Source: Epiperipatus broadwayi (taxonomy: Eukaryota; Onychophora; Udeonychophora; Euonychophora; Peripatidae). From it: a stretch of 64,000 nucleotides of DNA. Within the stretch, counting starts at the first letter, position 1, and each line of letters opens with the position of its first letter. Under the pieces are notes generated by a model. That model saw only the letters and a program-made list of their open reading frames with translations, did not search any database and had not been told where the DNA came from. Made by a program: the position numbers and the translations under genes. Of the stretch, positions 10,240 to 23,300 are shown one piece after another. The stretch is from assembly GCA_028023455.1 (NCBI GenBank), contig JAQFVV010012394.1, positions 29,829,510-29,893,509 of the forward strand. Direction: 5' to 3'.

Positions 10240-12914
10240 ATGTGATATGATGGACTGTGACTTCTCCTTATACAAAGTCAGGAATCTCTCAGAAACTATG
10301 GCCAGACAAAGCTGTTAGCCACTTTGCATTCTCTTTCCATTCCCCATCCAAAATTATCCCATAATATGCTACATTCCATTTCCACAACATAATCTTTGTC
10401 AACTCCATGGCCTTCATATCTAAATCTCCTTATCTTTTCCCAAACCCAGCATAAAAACCAATAACCCACTTTCTGTATAATCACTTTGTTCATATTTATT
10501 GTTCCATAATTTCATTATTTGTACCCTTTCTGCTTTCAAGCATTTACATTGAATTAATAGATCATAAATTAACTCGCATGCAATGTTCCGTTCATTTCTA
10601 TATATATTTAACCTCTTTTTACTCTCCATACTAGTCCTCCATCTCTCCAACTCCCTATTCTTTATTAATGCATCTACTCTTCTATCCCATTCCTTACCAC
10701 TATGACATTCAACAATCCACCTAACACAATCATCCTACCTTTATACAAATATACTGATATAAATTGTTTATCCAAATCTTCTGCATCCGCATTATCTTTC
10801 TCACCCATCTTGTTGCCTGCCCTTTGCTTGTAACCCAATTAAATACTATTTTGGCTATTCTTTTATTATTCATAAACTGCAATCTACCAACCATTTTCAT
10901 TTTGCTTTTTGCATCTCTTATATAAAAACTTGACTATACCATTTCTCCTTGAATTGCCTCCTTTGCTGTCCACACATCTGCATCTAATGCATGTCTCCTA
11001 CTTCCCTTTGTACTTTTTCTGAGTAATATAATACTCCTTTACTAACACACAGTGCATCATTGCCATATATTAACCCTGATACTGCAACTTTCTTCCATAC
11101 AATTCGAGCTACATCATATTTATTTTACAAAAATACTGTTAATTTCTTTATCAATTCCTTTCTTTTCTTTGCTTCATTTATCAATTTTTTCTCCCATTCA
11201 TCCAAGAAATTTGTCTGATTACTTGAGATGATTCCCAAATAACTATATCTATCCACCACACTTAACTTTATATCCCCCAATAAAAGTTCCTTGTCTTCTC
11301 TTTCCCCAATATTAACCATCATTATATTCGATTTTTTTTTCACTAAATTTAATCCCATCTTTGTACACACTTTTGAACATTTTCTCAGCATAACTTCCAT
11401 ATCTTCTCTTCTTTCTGCCCACAAAAAAACATCATCTGCAAAAGAAGTCCTGACAAAGTATATACTCCCTTGCCACCTATTAACAATATGTCTATCCCTC
11501 TTCCTAATATTTCTATTGCTCTTTCCATTTCACTCAAAATACAAAAAGAAATAGGTGACAGGGCATCCTTGCCTTAGTCACACCCCAGTTTTAACTTTAA
11601 CTGATTCTATATCCCCTAATAGATATGTATAGTAATTATTTTTATATAATCTCTTAATAATAACCACTAAGGCCTCATCCATTCCCAAATTTGCTAAACT
11701 TACCCATAATCTATTTCCATTTTTTTTATCATATGCCTTCTCTATTTCTATAAAACTCATATATAACTGTCTACCTGAATTCCTACTCATATCCATAAGT
11801 TGTGTAACTACCAATAAACTATCTCCTATACACCTATATGACCTAAAACCTCCTTGCATTTCCCCTACTACACTATTTTCTTCCATTCATTTTGCAATTC
11901 TTCTGGCCATCATATATGGAAAATTTTTATATAAAACTGATGTAACCGCTATCGGTCTATAATTGTTTAACTTTCTATAATCCTTACCCTTTTTTAAATA
12001 ATAATCTTACCCTTGTATTACTCCAACTACCCGGAAAAACTCTCTTCTGTGCCATCTTATTAAAACATGATAATAGTTTTATTTTTGCCCTATGCCCTAA
12101 ATCCAATACCATCTCTGCTGCCCATCCATCTAAACTTCTTGCCTTTCCATTTTTTAATTTCTTCCCTGCCTCATTCACTTCATTTTCTGTAAACCTAATA
12201 TTCCCTTTACTATATGCTTTCATATTTTCTGTCCCCCTGTCCTTCACAGCTAACATCTTTTCTATATCCATTGCATATCTATTCAGGATTCTCTCTAATT
12301 CTTCTCTAGAACTACACTCTATTCCCTCATCATCTAGTAATACTATCTCTCTCTCTCTTCTACATTTCTCCTTTTAATGTAATTCCAATTTTTTTTACTT
12401 CCATCTCTTCTGCATTTATTAATATCCTCCAATAATTTACTATTCAATTTCATTCTCTCTCTATAATTATCTATTTTAGCAAACTTCTTCTTTTCTAAGT
12501 AGTTTTCCCCATTTAACATTAATATTTTTTCACTTTCTTTGTTCTTAATAGCACACATATTCTTCATGCTTTTTTGCATTCTTTTACACTTTTACTAACT
12601 CTCATTTTTTATTACTTTTATTCTTCTGAATATTCTCACCTAAAATCCTATTTGCCACTTTTTCTATTTCATCACAGCATTATATTCATCCCCAACCAAC
12701 TGTTCCATATTTTCTTCAACTTGTATTTTATACTCTTCCAACTTATTATTATCATTCACTCTCCATCTACATCTTTCACTATTGTTTCTACTTTTATTTC
12801 TATTTTCCATCACATTACTAACCATTTCAATTACAAAAAAATTATGATCACTATTACATACTCTCCCTTCATTATCAAACCCCTTAATTTTCCATACTTT
12901 ATTCATTCCCTCTA
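10240..12914 (-). mobile_element. CR1 copy E, 5'-truncated
   Basis: On the minus strand it runs from the end of the endonuclease (CNSDHNFFVIEMVSNVMEN, about 12,850) through RT (KARSLDGWAAE near 12,140; FIEIEKAYD near 11,750) to the family 3' UTR. Stops and frameshifts are common. It retains the RT segment missing from copy B. It mirrors copy B across the centre near 9,825, but reaches about 130 bp further toward the 5' end of the element. Confidence 0.8.
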
Positions 12915-13238
12915 AAATCAATTCTAGTGCTGCCACTGACAAATTCTCAAACAATAAAACTATTCAAATATGTATCTTTCGCCTATGTGTATATCTTATA
13001 AAACTAAACACATAAACATTATTATATAAATATTCTTAATATTTATATTGGTGAGTACTAAATACTTATATGTGTTTGTGATCATGTTTGCACATTCAAA
13101 TATATATATATATATGTATGTATGTATAAATAACAACAATGCATAATGCTATCTGAAATTTATATAAAATACTTTAAACGCCCCATAGCTACCTTCTTTC
13201 AGCTCACAGTGGTTTGAATTACCGTACATAAAAACACC

Positions 13239-13272
13239 TGAAACGAAGATCGGTTCTCCGATCTGTCTGTTT

Positions 13273-13274
<2 letters not shown>
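13239..13274. repeat. Stem-loop at edge of (AT)n tract
   Basis: Outer arms TGAAAC (13,239-13,244) and GTTTCA (13,269-13,274) enclose inner arms AGATCGG (13,247-13,253) and CCGATCT (13,258-13,264) with a TTCT loop. This is a well-paired hairpin in a GC-richer island directly bordering the microsatellite. Function is unknown; it may be the end of a small repeat family. Confidence 0.6.

Positions 13275-13359
<85 letters not shown>
13275..13359. repeat. (AT)n microsatellite
   Basis: About 85 bp of uninterrupted AT dinucleotides follow a GTTTCA end. The same junction style, TTCA then (AT)n, recurs at 18,099 and 48,307. Confidence 0.95.
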
Positions 13360-13362
<3 letters not shown>

Positions 13363-13802
13363 GAGATGCAAAACATTAGTTTCCTTCTACAGAACCACCA
13401 TAAATCTGTTCATAAATTAGCAATTATAACTATGCTATTCAAGAAATATAATGAATCTAATTTATGAAATTATAGATATAGGCATTTACATATATAAGGG
13501 GGACTACAGCATATTTTGGGATAATTATAAAATTATATTCTAGTTCTATGCTGCATTTAGTTACTCCAGCTAAATATTAACAGTATTTTTAATTTAACAC
13601 AAACCTATTTTTAATCATTTATAATAGCTTAATTATGCACCTAAAGCAAGCTTTATTTTACTCTTTTTCAGTAAGGAGTTTCATTTGTGCACTAATAAAT
13701 GCAAAATTTTCTACATGTGAGAACATCTAATCATTTCTCACTAGTTAACTTAAATGTGAGTAAATTCCATTCTAAATCAATATAGCATATACATCATCAT
13801 CA

Positions 13803-14036
13803 TCAACCATTATCAATCCACTGCAGGATAAAGATCTTTCCAAGTTTAATCCATCTTCTCCGATCTTTAGCTTCTCTTTTCCACAACACCCCTGCACATT
13901 TTCTTATTTCATCCATCCATCTCACATGTGGTCTCTTTCTGGGTCTTTTACAATCTCTTGGAATCCAGTTTAAAATTTCAATTGTCCATCTATTATCATT
14001 TCTTCTAGCAATATGTCCAGCCCAACTCCATTTCAA
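13803..14036 (-). pseudogene. RTE C-terminal tail
   Basis: This 77-codon frame carries the tail typical of RTE-clade ORF2 proteins: W-x-GHIARRNDNRW, LNWIPRDCKRPRKRP and RWMDEIRK, ending in REAKDRRRW. It is out of frame with the RT upstream. Function in the clade is not well defined; nucleic-acid binding is plausible from the basic residues. Confidence 0.75.
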
Positions 14037-14107
14037 TCTTTTAATTTTTCAATAAGATCAGTAACACCTATTTGTTTTCTTACCCATACATTGCGTTTTT
14101 GATCTCT

Positions 14108-15868
14108 TCATGTTACTCCCAACATACATCTCTCCATACTCCTTTGAGTGGTCTGAAGTCTCTGTATTGCTCTTCTATTAAGTGTCCAAGTCTCAGATCC
14201 GTAAGTAAGAACTGGTAAAACACATTTGTTAAAAAACATTCTTTTCAAACACATAGGCATATTTCCTTTTAGGATCAAGTTATTTCTACCAAGAGCACTC
14301 CAACCAAGTTTAATTCTATGATTAATTTCCTCCATTATGTTTCCATCTGTATTAATAATCTGACCTAGGTATTTGTAACTGTTAACTTCTTCTAATTCTT
14401 CATAATCAATCTTTATTTTCATATTTTGAGCAAATCGATTAAACATTACTTTAGTCTTTTTAACATTTATCTTTAGTCCTACTTTTCTACTTTCATCTGC
14501 TAACTTCTGCAACATTTCCTGAAGCTCTGAAGCATTATTTGCAAAAACAACTACATCATCTGCAAAATCTAAATGACTTAAATACTCTCCATTTACTTTC
14601 ATTCCTTTAGTTTCCCATTTTAATCCACAAAATACTTCTTGCAGCACTGCTGTAAAAAGTTTTGGAGATATGGAGTCACCTTGCCTTACACCTTTCTCAA
14701 TGTTGATTTTTCCAGTATCATTATATAATCTAATTGTTGCCGTTGCATTTTTATAAATATTCTTTAAAATATGACAATATCCTGGATCTATACCTTGATG
14801 ATCCAATGCTTTAATCACTGAAGAAATGTGTATAGAATCGAATGCCTTTTCATAATCTACCAATCCAAAACATAATAACAACTCATATTCATTTGTCCTT
14901 TCTATGACTTCTCTCAATACCTGGATATGATCTATTGTACTAAAACCACTTTTAAATCCAGCTTGTTCTCTTGGTTGGTGGAAATCCAAAGTTCTCTGTA
15001 GACGAGTTGTAATTATCTTGGTAAAAATTTTATATAAAACTGATAAAAGGCTGATAGGTCTGTAATTTCTAATATCTTCTTTATCACCTTTTTTAAATAT
15101 TAATATTATTACTGCATTCTTCCAATCTTCCGGTACATCTTTATCATTTAGACATTTGGTATATAACTTTGCTAAAATTGTTTCTATTTCTTCACCTCCT
15201 TCTTTTAATATATCAATTATAATTCCATCATTTCCTGGAGCCTTTCTTTTCTTCATACATTTAATTGCATGTCTCACTTCGTCATTTAAAATTCAGGGCA
15301 ATTCGGAAGATGTAATAGATATAGGAGGTACTTGTTCTTTATTACTATATAATTTTTGATAAAAATCTTCTACCAATTTCATGATGTCATCTCTCTTTTT
15401 AGTAATAATTCCATCTTTTTTTCTTATTGCAGATATAAATTTCCTATCAATACCAATATGATGTTTAACATTCTTGAGACTTTTATTTTCATCTACAGCT
15501 TTCCTTGCTATTTCACAGTTATACTTTCTTATATCATTTTCAACTCTTTTCCGTACCATTTTACAAAATTCGAGATATTCAATTCTTTTTAATACATCAT
15601 TTTTGTATAACTTCATATTCCTTCTTTTCTTCATAAATTCCCTAGTCTCAGTAGAAATTTTACTAGTCAATTGCTGCTTTTTTCTACCAGCTATCTTTGT
15701 TGCAGTTTTTAAAAGTGTATCAGTTATTTTCATATTAATTTCATTCAAATCTGAATCATGTTCAAAATCTCCTAACACTTGAAACCTATTTGTAAGTTCT
15801 AATTTAAATTCATTAGAATGTTTCTGAAAATTAGGAATATCAACTGTAAATATTGTTTTCTCAATCAT
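14108..15868 (-). pseudogene. RTE reverse transcriptase domain, one stop
   Basis: One frame spans the linker (MIEKTIFTVDIPNF start) and the RT, broken by a single TGA near 15,293. RT motifs in order: KKRKAPGNDGI, NYRPISLLSVLYK, EQAGFKSGFST, VDYEKAFDSI (motif A Asp), GVRQGDSISP (motif B), LDFADDVVVFA (catalytic Asp pair) and YLGQIINTDG. The thumb end reads VLTYGSETWTL and ends CMLGVT before a stop at 14,108; the normal C-terminus continues in another frame at 13,803-14,036. All catalytic Asp residues are retained, so inactivation is recent. Confidence 0.88.
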
Positions 15869-16592
15869 TTTTGTCTCTCTAGTTTTACATTAACACGTAA
15901 CTTACACCTTACTAATTGATGATCACTTCCTGTGTTAAATTTATTAAGAACATTACAATCTTGAAATATGTATTTCCTGTTAGTCAAAATATAATCCAAT
16001 TCTGCTGTACCTTCATTTGGGTCCTTCCATGTCCATTTCTTTTTAACATTTTTTTCAAAAAATGAATTCATAATATAAAGTTTTTCTTTTTCAGCAAACT
16101 CCACTAGTCTATGTCCTCTCCCATGTCTATTACCATAATCAAAATTACCTACAGCACTTTCATCTTTAATTTGTTTACCAATTCTAGCATTAAAATCTCC
16201 CATAACAATTTCAAAATGTTGTATACTCTGATCAAAAGCCTTTTGTACATCCATATAAAAATCTTCTACTACTTCATCACTATGAGAACTTGTTTGGGCA
16301 TAAACCTGAATTATCTGCATTTGGTATCTGCTATTAAGTTGTATAACTAATCTTGCAACTCTGTCCGATACACCATCAATCTCCACAATATTGTTCTTCC
16401 ACTTTTTATTTATAATGAATCCTACTCCACTTGTATTTCCAATATGTGTGCCTTTATAATAGAGTATATGTCCACTTTTTAAATCAATTGTTTCTTCACC
16501 TTTTCTTCTAACTTCACAAAGTCCAATAATGTCCCATTTAATATAAGACAATTCTTCTTCTAATTCTTGCAATCTTCTTTCACTTGAAAGTG
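15865..16592 (-). pseudogene. RTE endonuclease domain (partial)
   Basis: This frame of about 240 codons shows APE-type endonuclease motifs: GLCEVRR (catalytic Glu), GVGFIINKKW, GDFNARIG (Asp/Asn) and GSDHQLVRCKL (Asp-His). It would nick target DNA for target-primed reverse transcription. The N-terminal residues of the fold are missing through 5' truncation, and no natural ATG begins the remaining frame. The frame ends at TGA overlapping the next frame by four bases (15,865-15,868), which is a one-base shift within what should be one polyprotein. Confidence 0.85.
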
Positions 16593-18100
16593 ATACATAT
16601 AAACAAATAATTCAAAATAATATCAGCATAGACTTAACTAGAAAATATATAAAATTATAATTAAGGTCATGTAAGTGAAATCTAAAATTTGGCTTTCTTT
16701 ACCTAGTGCAAAAAAACAAAATAAAGATATATTAATTATCAATTCAAAAAAGGATAAATTATTTCAGTTGAAATCATTTTCAATTATTTTAAATCAGGCA
16801 AGATTTACAATACCAAATAATATTACAAAAGTTACATTTTAATTTAAGGATTTGTATTGGAATGTTTGAAATAAATTAATTTAAATTATGTTGAATCAGT
16901 TTAAATCAAGAAATATTTGTGATACCACATAATATTACAAAGTTATATTTTAGTTTAAGAATTAATAGTTGAAAGGTTGAGATACATTAATTTAAATTAT
17001 ATTCACCATTTATAACAATTTGAGCTCGCTTTAATAGATTGTGAGGTTTAATTTAAATGTTCATTTTAAAATTGCAGAAGTGTTACTGTAAGGTTTTTTC
17101 AGGCATAGATATTGATTGTTGGTCTTGACCATGCTATTACTTGTAGCAGGCATTGGTCATCCTGTCTCTTTTCCCTGCAGACTTCTCTAGGGCTTGGGAA
17201 AGCCCATCCTTTAGCCATACTTAGCCAAATATTCTCCACATAACAGCTTTAGTAATTTTTTAAACTTAATAACAATTTTAACTCTCCCCTTTTCCTCTTT
17301 TAAAATGGCTGCTGTATGTGTTTATACTCTTTTCTTCCCCTTCTCTTTTTTACGTTTCCCACATGTGTTTTCTTTATTAGACTCATGTAATAATGTGAAA
17401 GCTAAAATCACATGTTTTTTATTGTTCTTAATTATTTTTTAAAATTCAGATCTGTCTTTCTAATTATCTCACCCCATATTGATAAATCTAGTAACTCCTG
17501 CTGTGTCATTGACTTGTTTGCAAGCTTTAGTCAAGTTAATTTCTTTCACCTTTTTTTAAATCTATTTTTACTTTTACCTTTATAATTAGGTCAAAATATT
17601 GTGAGATGAATCTATTTTATTATTCCTTTATGAAAAACAAATCTGAAATTTAGCACCTTTATGAAACTAGCAATGCTTTATTTTATATTTGTAACACCTA
17701 AACAGAATTTAACTTCATATGCAGAAATACAATTTCAAACAATATATTTATAAAATTATTTAACAATATTACATTTATAGAACTAATTAAACAAAGAAAA
17801 CTTATAATGTTTAAACCTGCTACACTATTTCTTTTCTGCATATACATATCTCTTTGTTACACACTTAAAGATTTACCTTTATTTAGCAAACAGTAATACA
17901 TTTGTGCACATATGAGTTGATGTATTATTTATATACATACACTTTCCACATTGTATGCTATAATATGTGCGCACACATATCTGATTATTACCTTTAAATT
18001 TAATCTGATATACGAGAATGTGGGTATATAGGTAGGTAGATAAAAATATTAATATAGTATATAGTAGGTGAAACAGTAGGATAGACATATCTGACTGGTT

Positions 18101-18102
<2 letters not shown>
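16593..18102. other. Unassigned AT-rich DNA with a two-unit tandem repeat
   Basis: At about 16,785-17,005 two units of about 112 bp repeat the block ATACCA(A/C)ATAATATTACAA (16,810 and 16,922). At 17,100-17,240 a more GC-balanced stretch (CCTGTCTCTTTTCCCTGCAG and flanks) looks like part of a dispersed repeat, but I cannot name it. No coding frame is visible. Confidence 0.5.

Positions 18103-18138
<36 letters not shown>
18103..18138. repeat. (AT)n microsatellite
   Basis: AT dinucleotides fuse directly to the 3' tail of the RTE fragment that follows, so the microsatellite probably grew from the tail or the element inserted next to it. Confidence 0.9.
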
Positions 18139-18140
<2 letters not shown>

Positions 18141-18640
18141 TCAACCATTATCAATTCACTGCAGGATGAAGGTCTCCCGAAGTTCATTCCATCTTCTCCA
18201 ATCTTTAGCCTCTCTTCTTCACATCACCCCTGCACACTTTTCTATTTTGTCCATCAAACTCACAATGTGCTCTCTTTCTGGGACTTTTACAACCTCTTGG
18301 AATCCAGATTAAGCCCATATATTATCATCTACTCTAGCAATATGTCCACAAAAACTCCACATCAGTTTTTTAATTTTTTCAATGAGATCAGAAACAGTTG
18401 CTTGTTCTCATGCCTATATATTGCAGTTTCTATTTTTTCTTGTTATTTCCAACATGCCTCTTTCCACACTTCTTTGAATGGTTTGAAATATCTGTATTGC
18501 ACTTCTATTAAGATAGTCACAGTTCCATGAGTAAAAACTGGTAAAACACCTTTATTAAAAACCTTCTTTTTCAAACACGTAGGCATATTTCCAAATGTGA
18601 GTGATATCTTGGCTGACCATAAGAGAACTATTTTTTTACA
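18139..18640 (-). mobile_element. RTE 3'-end fragment
   Basis: Some 500 bp matching the 3' end of the 13.8-kb element: the tail CATCAACCATTATCAA, the WAGHIARR-type tail and RT thumb remnants (GNMPTCLKKKVFNKGVLPVF). It is more diverged than the large copy and contains several stops, so it is a separate older insertion. Confidence 0.8.
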
Positions 18641-21600
18641 TTCAAAAAGCATGATATATATCTATTACTTTAAAAATTTAATGAGTTAATTTAAATTTAA
18701 ACTAATTAAGCCTCTTACCCAAGATATTACTCAAGCAGAAAAAGGACAAGAGTACTTTTTCTCCTTTCAACATACTCACAGAAAATTTTAAAATTTTTAA
18801 AACATACAAAATAATGTAAGATAATGTGCAGGTTGAAAAATAAATTGTAAATACTTTTCTGAAGCATTAATATTCTTTATTTCACATTGCATAATCTTCA
18901 GTCTAAGGTGAAATAATATTAACTTAAAAATTAACTTCAAAATGAGCATTGAATTAAGTATCTATAATTATATTAAGTATCAGTAATTATTGATTATCTG
19001 TTACTGTAATTCAATCTGAGAATCACCAAGAATAATATAACTTTATATAATTTAAACCTGTATAAAAATATGTTTTGTATGCTTTATGAAATCTTTATGA
19101 ACCTTTGGAACTTCAGACAACATTCCATTTAAAATTAAAACAAACAGAAACCAAAACTTTTTAAATAATAATAATGTTGTTTATTAAGAATAATAAAGAA
19201 ATAAAAAAATATTTAGAAACAGAAATTACTGGAATAAACACTGCCATGATAGTGCTGGAATGATATAAAAATATTTGGACTCACAAAATTTGTTTTGACT
19301 TACAAAGTTATAACAATTTATCTGGCTAAAGTTACAGAAAATTCCTCTTTAACACTTTTAAAACTGTTTTGTTTTGATAAACAAAAAATAAATAAATAAA
19401 TAAATACAAGAGTAAGCAGAGGCTATTTGATGTTAAACTCTAATCTCTTTAAATAATCAGAGATTCTAAATATTTATACTTCAATTACAATGGTCTAAGT
19501 TTAACTAACATAATTTTATTTTAATTGGCATATTTAATAATATTGTGGTGTCATTTTACAACCAGAATAACACACTAATAGGTTTATATTTATTACCCTC
19601 AGCTAAGCAAATGATAAGCTGGGACTAGCATATACAGCATATAGGGTAAATTATCATTAGTTATACGGATACAATTAACATTATAGCTAGTGATGCATTT
19701 AAATAAATATAAGCTAACTTTAAATTTAATTACATCTATTGAGGACTCACTCATCAGAGGTCATTTAAATATATATTTCATAAACTCTGTCCACATAAAA
19801 TTGTTATCCCAAGTGTTTTAAAATTAAAATTTAAAAGACTAACAATTACAGTGGCAATAACTCTGGATGAATATATTAAACTACTAAGTAGGTGTAAATT
19901 GCCACTAATAATTACATGCATAATTTACATGCTTTAAAATAAATATCACTTATTGTTGTTTGGTTTGTGGATGATAAATCTATCATAACAGCACAATTCA
20001 ATCAGTGATATACCTTTAAGCCTTAAAAATAGCTAAACACAACCTGAAGAAGCAAAGTTGCTCAAGCAAACATATCTTATCATTACATATCTAAAACAAA
20101 TGCAACATCACCTAAAATGGTAGAATTCACATTAATACATCATGAGTAATAAACCAAGATAAATCCATATATGCTCAGCAGAGCTGAACAAATTCCTAAG
20201 AACATGGTGGCCTCCAAAAATATCTATCTTTGAGGCAGAAATTAGGATGCCTGGACCTTATCTCAGCACATCAGGAACAGGAAAGACACACCAGGTAAAT
20301 GTGATCCTCTTCATGGGATCTATGTACTTCAAAATATGTGATTATAATCACTGAAATACAAATATGTAATATAATAATCCTCAATGGGAATGAGCACTAT
20401 CACTTCATGGAAAAACAATAAATAAAGGATGGAGGACCTTGACTATACTATCATACATACTAATAATACAATAGAGCCTAGCTCTATGAGGATAACACAT
20501 ACTTAACTAAAAACAAGATATAAACATCACTTGAACTGACTATGTCATCAATAAGAATTTTAAAATACAACATGTATAATCAATGTCAGAACCAACAATG
20601 CAAACTATGTCAACCAACTGTATAAGAACTACTTAAAATTTAAATGCATATAAAAATTCTAGGCAAAGGTATAATGCACACATAATAAAATATTAAATAC
20701 TTAAATATAATAGCTAGTGGACATTTAAAAGATTGAGAATAAATTGTGAGAAAATTAATTTTCAATGTGTATATAAAAATATTTCTGGTTATTATAACTG
20801 TATCACTCATCAAACAAATGAATGAAAAACCCTCTGATAAACCCCTTTGGCTGATTGGAAATAAAACTGGGTAAAATACCACACATTTAGCTAAGCTACG
20901 AATGAGATATTAAAATCTCCAGGGATAATGTTCTCTTTTTTTTAAATCCAAAAACAAAAAATACAGTAACTTCAGTTCATAGTTTCAGCTCCTTACTCGT
21001 TTTTCTATTCAAGACATGTATATAATTTATTGAATACAATTTATCTGGTGGCACAAAGCTTCTGGTCCAAACATTCATAAGCATGCCAAAGATTTTTAAA
21101 CAAAATATATTTAGTAGTTCTTTAAAATTTAAGTAATTTCTTCCTTTAAAGATATTTATAATTCAAAGAAGCACTATAATAAAACATTAAAATAATAAAA
21201 AGCCATCAAGAAATGGTAAGTAAAATCAATGATTCAGCTGTGTATATCATTCTGGGATCCTGGGTTTGCATGTACAATAATATAGCTTCATTTAAATTTC
21301 TTTTTTTTTTGAAAGAATGCATTTTAAACAGTTTCCCCTTTCTTTTAAAACTATTTTTGCAAACATTTTAAAATTTGCTTCTAAATAATTTCTCTTTACT
21401 CTTCTTAACATAAGAGTGGGGTAATTTTGCAAGTAAAAATTTCCATCCGTTAAAACGTTAGGAATAATTGTCACAAATTATACATATAAATATAAGCAAA
21501 TACTTCAGTTCATTATAATTATACTATATATTTGACAGATAAAATTTCATTCTTAATTAATTTATTGCAGCATATTTTTTTCTTTTACAAAACTATTTTA

Positions 21601-23140
21601 GAAACAAGCAACAATTAATTTAACAAATAATATCTTGGAGTTAATATCAGGCATCACTAATAGAATATAGGTATTTGAAATCAGCTATAAACAATTTTTC
21701 AAGGATATTGACACATTTCAAACCGACAATTAAATTACTACAAATGTTTTTATATTTTCTTCGTTTATGTTTTAGACTATTTAAAAAATAACTAAGCAAT
21801 TTTTTACTATATAAATTCAGTGTAATAAAGACATTTATCCACAGATATAATAATTGTCTATATCTTAATTTCATTTCATGGAAGATATAAATCATGCAAT
21901 TAGTAGGTAAGATTAAAGATACAAAATTTTCTTTAAACATTTTTACTATAGCTCTAAGATTATCAATTGAAAGTCAATGCCAAGAAATAGTTACCTTAAG
22001 TTTAGCAGTTGCACATTACAATTTTAGAATAATTGAATATAATTTAACATACTTTTGATTACAAAAAAACTTTTAAAATAATTACAAATTGTTTTAGGAG
22101 AAGACTTCAGGACACTTCCAGATTCAAGAACATGCATCCTACAACACAATAAAACCTTCTATTTATATCCTCATTATTAATATACCCTTTCCAAATTTTC
22201 ATGTCAATTTATTTTAATGCAACCAATCAATATAATTTATTTCATTTTAACTGTAATTTATTTAAATTGGCTTGAAAACTGATTGATTTTGACAAGTGAC
22301 ATCAATCTGATCCAAATATTTGAAAATTACATAATCTAACGATCTTAAATTAATAGTTAATTACTACTTCTTATGTAACTTTAAAATAAAAAAAGGATTA
22401 AATAAAAAATAAAAATATAAATACTAATATAAAAATTAAAACCAACTTCAGCCATCAAAATACACTTTTTCAAAATATTTTATTATAATAATTTTATTCA
22501 TTCATATGTTTTTTTCTTGTTTCTAATTAATATTGTAGTTAAATCATTAATTATTCATTTACTTCATTCATGTTCATGCATGCATAAACACACAGTGATG
22601 ACCTTTAACCTCACCTTCACTAGTTAATTATAACTTTTTAATGACTAGAAATAAAAAATATTAAGAATATTATATGAAATAATTTTTAACAAGATAAGGC
22701 TAACTTATATTAAACATTTAATTATTATTTCACTGCTTTAATAAAAACTAAAGATTACTTTTAAATCAATTGTACATTACTTATATTATTTATAATATTA
22801 ACTTAATTATAGGTTATAAACTAGAAATGAACAAAACCAAAAGTTATTTTATAATATATTTAACACTGTCTATTATTGTTTCAAATAATAACATAAATAT
22901 TTACTTTAAGAAAATTGCTATCTTATATCTCATACAAAACTAATTACCAACATGCTACTGACTTTATACACATAGTCACATAAAATTTACTAAACATTAC
23001 AATATTATCCATTATTATAATATCTTATTCATTAACTTTCTAATTTCTTTTATTTTTATCATTATTTTTTTAAAAAACATAATTGCAAATAAATGGTTGG
23101 GCTAAGATAAATTCTGGCACATATTGGAGCCAGATGAAGC
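18641..23140. other. Unassigned AT-rich DNA
   Basis: About 4.5 kb has no coding frame above 100 codons, no recognisable element protein and no RNA gene. It holds a short AAAT run near 19,388-19,405. It could be intergenic or intronic host DNA or elements too old to recognise. Confidence 0.55.
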
Positions 23141-23300
23141 TTCATTTATATATATATATATATATTAAAGACATATTTTGTGGGTTCATCCGTGTTAAAT
23201 TTTTTTTTGAAATATTGATATTCCGACGTTTCAACTTGGTCACACAAGTCACCCACTGGGTGATAAAAGTACAAAGATTGTTGTAGAGGAGCTACAATCA
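23141..23300 (-). mobile_element. Decayed Penelope-type terminus with hammerhead-like remnant
   Basis: A short TA tract is followed by CCGACGTTTC at 23,223. On the minus strand this reads TGGGTGA, then CTTG, a six-base loop, CAAG, then TT-GAAAC-GTCGG (23,223-23,255). That is the layout of the hammerhead core found at the ends of many Penelope-like elements (CTGATGA, stem II, GAAAC, GTC), with the first box degraded at three positions. It is therefore probably a dead terminal piece of such an element. Confidence 0.45.

Larger units (their letters stand above)
12915..13791. other. Spacer with hairpin and (AT)n
   Basis: No gene is visible. It holds short GTAT/TA-rich runs, a hairpin at 13,239-13,274 and a long (AT)n tract at 13,275-13,359. 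The rest is unassigned AT-rich sequence. Confidence 0.6.
13792..16592 (-). mobile_element. RTE-type non-LTR retrotransposon, 5'-truncated
   Basis: Read on the minus strand it has an APE endonuclease, a linker, a reverse transcriptase and the conserved RTE C-terminus (WAGHIARRNDNR then W, then KRPRKRPHVRW), ending in a trinucleotide ATG-type tail (plus-strand CATCATCATCATCA at 13,792). It lacks the N-terminal start of the endonuclease; homology ends near 16,592 just before SLSSERRLQELEEE. Damage is modest: one frameshift between endonuclease and linker (15,868), one stop near 15,293, one stop at 14,108 and one more shift. A related 3' fragment lies at 18,139-18,640. Confidence 0.88.

Noticed and set aside
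13239-13274. GAAAC followed by a stem-loop and GTC, as in hammerhead stem III
   Set aside because: No CTGATGA and stem II precede the GAAAC; kept only as a hairpin.
15474-15782. Plus-strand hydrophobic frame over the RTE element
   Set aside because: Antisense of the RTE linker; the minus strand has clear RTE motifs and continuous homology.
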